DNA of 64,000 nt from positions 132,255,928-132,319,927 of the forward strand of contig NC_092859.1 in assembly GCF_032062135.1 (NCBI RefSeq). Direction: 5' to 3'. Below, piece after piece: positions 55,815 through 64,000 of the stretch. Each line of letters opens with the position of its first letter. Position 1 is the stretch's first letter. The position numbers and the translations under genes are program-made. This DNA is from Pyxicephalus adspersus. Taxonomy: Eukaryota > Chordata > Amphibia > Anura > Pyxicephalidae. A model generated the notes under the pieces. It had not been told where the DNA came from and ran no database searches. It saw only the letters and a program-made list of their open reading frames with translations.

Positions 55815-57480
55815 ATCTCAATTCTTTTGTTGCTACACTACTGTTTTGCTTATCTGCTTCTAATCACAATGCAAGTCTACCAGTCAGCTGACTCGGGGAA
55901 AACAATGCACAACCTTTATGGTTAACAGTTTATCTCATAATATCTCATGTAATACCTTAATGAAAGTTTTTGTTACCTTTCCAAAAACATTTTATTCTTT
56001 AGGCCTTCCCCTGTACCTACAGTGGCAAAAGTCCTTGTACTGCTCTGTTTGTGGGATGTTTGCATGCGGCATAATGGTCAGATGGCATTAATGGATGGTG
56101 GAGTGATTGGTGGAGGTTACTTTTTTGGCAGCTAGGTTGAATGATTGTGGTCAGGGTGCAGTGGGGCGGACATGCGGCACCTTCACTTTTTTCGGGACCC
56201 CTGTATAGGCTCTTCCTGTGCGCTCCCTACTGATAGCCTTCACTTTTACCGTGCCCCCCTTTTTTTTTTTTTATGACTACACCCCTGATTGTAGTGGCTA
56301 ATCTACCCTGCACCTGATAATAAATAAATAAAATATAAATGACAAATCAAAATATGTTTAAAGCTGAAATAGCTGTAACAGCCTTATATCCAGTGTTACA
56401 ATTGTGAAGGTTTCTTACCTTAACTGAAACTCCTACAAAACTACTACATAAACTTTGGGTGCATTAGAAACTGCAGCACATCAGATAAAGCTTGTCTCAT
56501 TTCCTGGCTGGAAGACGTCCAGTATTATCTAGCCTTTTTTCTGCCCTGTCCTTTGGAATTTTTGGATTTTACCTATTTATCGTCACATGCGAGTGACACC
56601 AAGGATGATCTTTATAAAAATTCAGTTTGCTTGGAAATTCTCACTCCTGTAGACTGGCATCAACATATGAAGACATTTTTATATTTAAATTACTTCTCCT
56701 AAGAACCTGCCTACTTCTTATTAGTCCTGAGGTCTGTTGAGAGGAGAACTGAGGAAGAATGCTGCTGTTTTGGGGAGCTATATACAGAAACCTGCAGGCT
56801 TCTCCTACAAGACATGATCTGTCTGCATTACACAGAGACCAAGTGATGTGTCTAAATAAAGGCATGATTGAAAAAGTTTTATTCAAAACATATTTGCATG
56901 TACAAGATGAGGGAAATAAGGAACCAACAAAGAAAAAATATAAGATCAAACATCAGCTATAATCATAGACATTTGATTGTAGCATACCATATACAGTAAG
57001 TAATAGGCACTTTAATTATGTTTGCAAACAAACAGGAGTGCCAAGGGGAAAGTGACTCCCTTTTATCAAGGTATTAGAAGCAATCCTCACCTGCAAAATT
57101 ACAGTTCAAGAAAACTCAAATTACCCAGCTGACATGTACTTATTATATCCATAATATGTTAGCAATAGAAACACAGCCTCCTCCCTCCCTGTATTCATTT
57201 GGGAAGAGTAGAAAAACAGCATTCTTGAATTTTTTATTAACCCAGGACAACTCAGCTGAAAATGGCTGTAGTTTCTTAAAAGCAAAATGTCTTCAGCTAC
57301 TAGCACAGACAGATAATTGAGTTCTATAGACAACACAGCAAGGAAAACAGGGGCTTTGCTCCAAGACTGACATACGGTAACATTTATTAGCATAGGACTG
57401 TTGGCACCAATATCTTTACCGGAGTTCTCTAATACCCCTGTAGTATGAATCCCATCTTATTTACAACTATTCATGTTTCC
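55815..57480. other. low-copy stretch with a GC-richer patch
   Basis: 56000-56290 is richer in GC (GCATGCGGCATAATGG, GGTGCAGTGGGGCGGACATG) and ends in a T run at 56261; it may be an unclassified repeat. Otherwise no feature recognised; opposed frames at 56641-56962 overlap and lack motifs. Confidence 0.35.
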
Positions 57481-57483
57481 TTG

Positions 57484-57915
57484 TTTCATAGTAAGTCAGG
57501 TTGAAAAAAGACCAAAGTCCAATAAATTCAACCACTAGGGAAATAAACATATCCCAGATATAAAACCCTATAAACATAGGGGATCCAGAGGAAGGCAAAA
57601 AAAAACCCTGGTACAATTTGTTCCGACAGGGGAAAAAAAATCCTTCCTGATTCCATGAGACAATTGGATGTTCCCTGGATCAACAGTCTTGGTTACCTTT
57701 ACTTTAAAGCCTTAATACCCAGTTATATTCTGTGCTTCTAGAAAAACATCCAGCTTTTTCTTAAAGAAATCAATAGTAGTTGCTAAAACTACTTCCAGAG
57801 GGAGCCTATTCGACATCTTCACAGACCTTACAGTGAAAAATCCCTTCCTTATCCGGAGCTTAAACTTCTTTCCCTTCAGACACAAAGAGTGCTTTTTATC
57901 CTTTGTCATGATCTA
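57484..57915 (-). mobile_element. CR1 LINE 3' end, second copy
   Basis: Matches 15955-16390 word for word over long stretches: CATAGTAAGTCAGGTTGAAA, TGGATCAACAGTCTTGG, TTATATTCTGTGCTTCTAGA. The minus frame 57909-57712 encodes KLRIRKGFFTVRSVKMSNRL and LDVFLEAQNITGY, the CR1 C-terminus. It is cut off upstream at about 57915. The terminal octamer repeat is lost. Confidence 0.9.
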
Positions 57916-60900
57916 TGAATGTACTATTGAAAATGTATTTAAAGAAGAACTTAAACACAAGAAAAAAACATAAATAAAGCATAATTTGCTTATATTTGAC
58001 CCATTATCCACAGGCTAATCACATTTTTAAATTAAACATTTTGCTTTCAAGACATACCTTTACACCCAATGACATCATCAGTCAGTCTTTATTCTTTGCT
58101 ATGCAATGCAGGCAAATCATTTATGCCAATGGGGGCTGTACATGTCGGCAGACACCTACATATGATGCTAAGCTTCCATGTTTGAAAAAAATGAAATTAA
58201 GTAAGTGAACTAGGTAGTTCAAGGACAGTAAAATTGCCAAAGTAAATGCTAGAAGATACTGGACGTCAATCTACCAGAGGAGAAGCCTGTGGTTATACCC
58301 AGTTTTCAAGGTAAGAACATTTTTAGCAAGCATAGAAAATACTGCTGATTTTGTCAGGTATTTACTGATTTTGTCACTTTCTGTAAGATCAACTGAGAGC
58401 AAAGACAAACTTTTATGTACTGTACATCAAAGGTATATCTTGGGTAAGGTGAGCTTGGGGTGCCATTAGGAGTGACTGTCAACCCAGCACAATACAACAC
58501 GTCTTTTGCATATTTATCAACATATATTTTATTATATTACATCAAATTTGGCTTCTTTTTTTTACTTGGATAAGCTAATGTCAGGAAAATGAGTAATTGT
58601 ATTACCTGATAAGCCAAGGCTTTATTATGGACCATGAGGAATACCAGGGTTATAAAGTAGTTGTAAACTATTGTACTACACACAGTATTTCTAGGTATAA
58701 TTCTTCCAGTGTAACCACATTCAATATATTCCTGTCTGTATGGTCACATCAGTACATAATCTGCTCTTTTTATTGCTGTATCACATTATTTCCAAATCCA
58801 AACCTTTTTGTATTAATGGAAGTGAAACAGTTTGAACTTTCAGGGAGCTAATTGTCAATAGCAGTAATAGCAAATCAAATATCTTTTGGTTGTCAGCAAA
58901 ACAAGTCGGAAGCCTTGTTATCTCAGATTAAGTGGCAGTTGTATAATAAAGATACTCGCTAAAAGAAACCTCATTTCCTAAAAAGCTACTGCTTCACGTT
59001 TGTCTGGTCACTGCGATAATTCCCATACTTCCTTGTGTGTGGCTCCATCACTCTCTGTGGTCTCTCCCACCAGCTTGTACAACAATACAAGAACCACAAT
59101 ATTATTTTGCCTAATTGTGGATAATACAAAATGCCTATAATTACCATGGCTCCTGACAACTTGCTGGATGCATCAATGAAAGGCAAGCCATGACCTTCCA
59201 GCCCCTGCATTCTTTAAAAGCCCAGGTTACAATATTGTGCAAAAAATATGTCAGCAGAAATACATAAATCTGTATTATACCAGTGCACACAAAATAAGTG
59301 GAAGTTGAGCTAATTTTTTTAAGGCATGCAGACTTTTGGATTTTTTGGTTGGTGAATCAGACTGACTGTCATGAAGTGAAAAATATGCCCTCACTTCTTC
59401 TTGCATCTCCGGGAAAACCCCCTTCAGGAATGAAAATAAAAAAAATTGTAACCCTTCTATATAAAACTATAATAAAGTTCATAAAGCTCCTGTAGGTTAC
59501 TCAATCAGGTTTTCATACTGGTATTTTTGCTGGCATAAAAAATATCTAAATGCCCTTTTTTACTTCCCTAAAAGTGTGATCATGTAATGCTCCAGTCCCA
59601 AGGCATTTCTCTTCTGTATATAGAAGCCTCCAAGATACTTTCTATTAGCTGTTCAGAGGCAGGGTCTTAGGATTCAGAAGAATAAAGCAACAACATTACC
59701 ATAAAGCAAGATAACTGTAGAGGACCAGCTGGCAAAAGTGCATTTGCAGCATTGGAGTAGCAGTATTGGATCCCAGCACTGGCAAGAAGTTTAGGTTAGT
59801 ATATCTTGGAACACTAGGTACTGCTAAAACAGCTTTGTCTCTTTGAGGCATGGGCTCCATAATACTGAAGGTGTTGTCTCTTATCGCCCTTCCCTACCTT
59901 GGCAAACACAGCTATCCACATGATTTAAAAGAAAAGGGGGTTCATCAGAACAGGCTACCTTTTATTGGTCCATGGTTCATTTCTGATGGTAGATACAAAC
60001 CGCTGGATAATGAGAACACACCATCAAGACCTTCCATTTTGGAGATTCAGTCATCCAACTATTACAGTTTGGCCCTTGTGAGAGACATTCAGAACATCCG
60101 CTTACCCATTCTTTCTGCTTCCTTTAGTAACTGACTGATAACTTGCTACCTAATATATCCCACACCCTGTAATGGGAATATCCATGTTATTCACTTCGCT
60201 TCTCAGTGGGTTTATGTCTTGGCCATATTTTTAGCATAATATGTTGCTAAACCAGGAAACGTGCCTGCCTGGCTGTTCAGTGCAGCAGATGTGTGCAACC
60301 AAATTCACTCTAGGGAATTAAACTGGCAGGCTAAACATTTACCAACTATGTTTTGTACTGAAATTTCATATTTATCTGTTTGCCTGGAGTCTGGCTTAGA
60401 ATGTTATTGATCTGCTAGACTTTATCAAGAAAATAAATGTCACAAATACAAATATGTCAGATTGTTCTTACTTTGTTAAATTACTTTATTTGTTCTTACC
60501 CTGATTAGTTATACTGTTAGTCTTAAATCTCACAGTTATGATACATGTGATGGCCGTCTGCATTAGATGATAGAATGACGAAAACATGTATCAATTACAT
60601 AGGAACAAGGTGTGCTGCCCTGCCATACAATGCAGGTAGGGTTATGACATATGAAAGTTCTACAGACCAATTAAAAAGGCCTACTTTCCCTAACTTGACA
60701 GAACCTCTTGGCACAGTAGGTTCAGCAAGCACAAAGTGGTTCTTGTTTTAACTCATCTGGTCTAAGTTTGTATGAAGACACACATTGATGTATGGTGTGG
60801 CTGACAAGGTAATTACTGTAGTATTTTGCTACGGGCTGTTTTGTGTTCTGATCTGGAGTAAGGAAACTAGGATAGGTGAGTAGCATAAGCTGCCAAGGCT

Positions 60901-61515
60901 TAGTGTGTTTATAGAAGACCTAGGACAGTGCACGAATATGTGTATATCTATTCAATAATTTTGGAGAGATCCTTTGATCTTAGCAATGTTCCATACATCT
61001 GACACTTAGAAATTTGTAATGGATTGTAAAAAATGTAAGGAAATTAAATACATTATTGTTTAGATTCTGTTTCAAGTTTATTTTAGTAACTTGTGACTAA
61101 TATCGGCATGCATTATATTACATAACACGGCTTTGGTATATTGAGTTGGTGAGGAGCAGCAAAGAAGGGAGCCCTGAGGGAGGGCATACTGTACATAGTT
61201 TGCCCCAATACCACGCAGGCTGCAAAATTCGGTCCTGTTGGACAGGTCTAACATATAGCATTATACAACATATATATGTTATATTATATTACTTATTATA
61301 AAATTATATAGACCTGAACCATCACATGATTTGTGTTTTACACACTTGTCTGATTCACAACATTGCTCTCTCTAGCAATCATCTCTGTTGTTCATTATAA
61401 AAATGAATTGGTTATAACAGACTTTTGGTAAAACCTAATATTGAGGGAAACTACTGCTGCTGATAACCTCCAGTAAAGTGCAACTAGTATGGTATTTAAG
61501 ATGCTACCATCACTG
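57916..61515. other. long low-copy stretch
   Basis: No repeat from the rest of the window recurs here. Frames such as 59850-60134 plus (94 codons) are open by chance as far as I can tell; no domain, no donor/acceptor pair that would frame them. Confidence 0.4.
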
Positions 61516-61521
61516 CACATT

Positions 61522-61719
61522 GGTTCTGATTAGTTAAAGCTCTCCAAGACTAGACAGCATACACTTTCATCAGTGAAGCTGAGTGATCCAGCTAACATGG
61601 AATGGATCTGGTCCAGGATTCATTTGCTAGCAAATCCATTCTAGGTTTGCTAGATCACCCAGTTTCACTGATGAAAGTGTCTCTTCCCCAGCTTTGGAGA
61701 ACTTTATTAAATCAGACCC
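61522..61719. mobile_element. Foldback MITE, copy 8
   Basis: 198 bases, GGTTCTGATTAGTTAAAGC to TTTATTAAATCAGACCC, flanked by ATT (61519-61521 and 61720-61722). The centre is shortened relative to full copies. Confidence 0.9.
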
Positions 61720-62880
61720 ATTGTATCAAGAAATGTACTTGCAAGTGTACTAAATGGGCGTAGCAAATTTATCGCCTCCTAAAATATGACCTACACTACC
61801 CTGTCCCAACCACAGGAAAAACTACTACTTTAGCAGAAACTGACTTTGACAAGGATGTGATATCACTCTTAGCAGGTTATATCCAGCTGCTGGGAGGAGT
61901 TATCAGTATTGTGCATTACACTCTTTTTCATATCAATTAAGTTGTACAGGGGTGAATAGGTGAGAAAGACCTGAATTGCATGTGGAGACAATCAACTCAT
62001 GCAGGTATTAATGGGTGACACAAACTGAGAGACTCAGCAGCCAGGGATTGCCCACTACAGGTCAGAATTGACTACAAGAGCGGGTACAGAACTATTTATC
62101 CCTCAAGGATAGAGTACAGTGCAGTATAGTACAGGATATTCAGGAGTATGAGTGCTGCCAAGTAGACCATTGCAGAATAATTTCCCAGTGGCTGCTTTAT
62201 TGCATGAAAAATGGATGAAATGTTGACGCAAGGATAGGGGAGGACTGTTATAAATGTGTTTTAAAATTTAATGTTAAGCGTAACATTTTTTCTAACATAA
62301 GTTTGAGCATGGTTACACATTTTCTGTTTATTAGCAAAAATGGGCTAACAGTAATGTTCAGAATGGTCAGGATGACCCAATTTTATAAGCCATGTATATC
62401 AGAAACATCCAAAATACTTGATTCTGTAAATCTTGTTACATAGTTGGTACTAACTAATTATTAACTTAATGACTCCTAATGGAAGTCAACCAGTCTTCAA
62501 CAGATTTAAATGATCCTTACTCTCATTTACAATCTTATTGTATGCATTTATTGTACACGTTACTGTATTTTTTATGTTTTAGCTTAAGTAGTATTTTTTT
62601 TGTTTTCAAAATGATTTGCTTTACTTTAGCCAATGATCCCTCTAAAGATTTTGTCAGGGGTCCCCTACAGTTCATGTTTTTAACGGCTTACTTTCCTGAT
62701 GAACCTAGGCCAAATGGTCTTCCTCCCATTTTATATACATATACTTAGCAAACAATTAGCTGGTACTTCAAATATTTTTTAGCTTGCAGAGGGCCCCAGG
62801 AACCCCTAATCAATGGCATTCTGTATGAAAATAACAATCTTCCAAGTCATGCCTGTGGCACACCCGCAGTTGTCACCTAT
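61720..62880. other. low-copy stretch
   Basis: The part 62630-62810 (CCTCTAAAGATTTTGTCAGGGG, GGGCCCCAGGAACCCCTAAT) resembles the hAT-like element at 51786 in character but I could not fix ends. Nothing else recognised. Confidence 0.3.
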
Positions 62881-62885
62881 GCATT

Positions 62886-63113
62886 GGGCCTGATGATTAG
62901 GCTCTCCAAGACTGGAGAAGAAAGACTAAAATAGGTGAACATGGGTGATCCCGAAAATCAAGATTAGATTTCTTAAAATCGTTTGCTATTGTTTGGTAAA
63001 CGTTTTTTTATCCTGGACTAGATCCATTTTAGGTTTCTGGGTCACTTGGGTTCACATGATGGGTTCACAAGTCTATCTTCTCCAGTATTGGAGAGCTTTA
63101 ATAAATTAGGCCC
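62886..63113. mobile_element. Foldback MITE, copy 9
   Basis: 228 bases, GGGCCTGATGATTAGGCTC to TTTAATAAATTAGGCCC. Left flank ATT and right flank AGT differ at one base. More diverged than copies 2 to 8 in its arms. Confidence 0.88.
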
Positions 63114-63982
63114 AGTGTGTGCCCTTCTATTAAGGCTTGTTAAGACTGTCATACAGGAGGATTTTGTTGTTATAGAAGTAAACTCCTAATATACACACGG
63201 GGTTCCTGGTTTTTGTGCACACCCATTTCCTGGAGAACAGGAGCTGTGCTCTAAATTAGTATATCAATCTGTATATTTACATGTATGTTAGGGTAATACC
63301 TTAAAGAGGGGTTAGAAACACGGCTCTAATTTAAATTATACTATAATTAGGGACATTTTTTATTTGTATTCTATTTTATAGTTTGTTTCTCTTATTACAG
63401 TTCATACTTTTCTTTTTCTTATGAGTGTGGCCTCTGCTGCAAAATCCTTGAGCAAACATAAAAGAAGAGCAACCAGAAACTTTAGATATCAGTAACGTTT
63501 TTCTAAAAGGAGAACATGAAACAAATGAAACTTCTATAAGAGTCACATTCCAGAAGAAATGAACCCAGCATTTACTGTAAAATACCACAGGATGTAGACA
63601 ATGTGCATTTCAACAGAACAAATTACATGACAAGTCTTTTTGTTTGACAGCTATTTTACAAGGGATAATATTTCATGTACTGCGTGTCACTAAAAATAGC
63701 CATTGTGATATGTGTTACACCCAATAGGCTGAATCTTTATTTCTTCCTCTCATTCTGCACGTGATTAACAAGGACAAGACAATTGTCCAGAAAGCCAGTA
63801 GGCAGGCCATATATATATATATATCTAAAAACCAGCACTGCTCCCAATATGAAATTCCAACTTCAAATTTTCTGTTGCTATAGATCTTATTTTCCAATTC
63901 TTCTATTTATTTGTGAGATGTTTAAAGGAAACCATTTCACAAATACAGTGAGCCTGTACCTGACCTAAAGTAACCCACTTTG
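63114..63982. other. low-copy stretch to window end
   Basis: Contains a short (AT)n at 63811-63824 and no recognised gene or repeat. Confidence 0.35.
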
Positions 63983-64000
63983 CCCCCCCCCCCCCCCCCC
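63983..64000. repeat. C homopolymer at window edge
   Basis: Eighteen C in a row end the window. C runs of 13 and 16 also occur at 31024-31036 and 31705-31720. Its true length cannot be seen. Confidence 0.9.

Noticed and set aside
59850..60134. 94-codon plus frame as exon
   Set aside because: No domain, no flanking acceptor or donor of good quality noticed, and length is within chance for this much sequence.
26948..63113. CRISPR-like array
   Set aside because: The repeated units are 200-base palindromes kilobases apart with target duplications, not short repeats with regular spacers, and the DNA is vertebrate.

Overview
The window reads as nuclear DNA of a vertebrate, most likely a frog. It is AT-rich, has no dense bacterial-style gene layout, and carries a repeat set I associate with anuran genomes: CR1, L2 and L1/Tx1-type LINE remnants, a tRNA-headed SINE that ends in an L2-like tail, hAT and TTAA-targeting non-autonomous DNA transposons, and several families of long-terminal-inverted-repeat MITEs. 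The organism call rests on recognising these repeats, not on a database search. No complete host protein-coding gene, tRNA gene or rRNA gene is visible. Most open frames are chance frames, or broken frames inside transposon remnants.

Layout. 1-3600: an L2/SINE tail, an old L1/Tx1-type LINE fragment on the minus strand, and a degenerate minisatellite. 3600-15000: mostly low-copy AT-rich DNA with one GTACACAC-type MITE, a local 200-base duplication, two hammerhead-ribozyme-like motifs and a very clean hAT MITE. 15000-24100: the densest repeat block, with an L2 tail, a 1.8 kb CR1 LINE remnant that still shows reverse-transcriptase motifs, an L2 3' end split by a MITE, two further hAT-like elements, a cluster of six or more hairpins, and a SINE split by a TTAA-flanked element. 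24100-30300: largely single-copy, with one possible host 5' exon at 24863-25233 and an unclassified repeat near 27.5-28.2 kb. 30300-39700: an L1/Tx1-type LINE fragment, a degraded Tc1-like transposon, and more MITEs. 39700-64000: mainly AT-rich low-copy DNA with scattered 215-base foldback MITEs, a CpG-rich MITE, two more hammerhead-like motifs, a hAT MITE and a second CR1 tail. The window ends in a C run.

The strongest patterns are: (1) nine copies of one near-palindromic MITE, six of them flanked by matching 3-base duplications (ATT, AAT or ATA); (2) four sites with the CUGANGA / stem II / GAAA plan of type I hammerhead ribozymes, some with a matching outer stem I; (3) nested insertions (TTAA element inside a SINE, MITE inside an L2) that give relative ages; (4) a tight array of perfect hairpins at 21.85-22.39 kb. 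I found no gene cluster that would form a new enzymatic or defence system; the notable content is mobile-element and structured-RNA biology.
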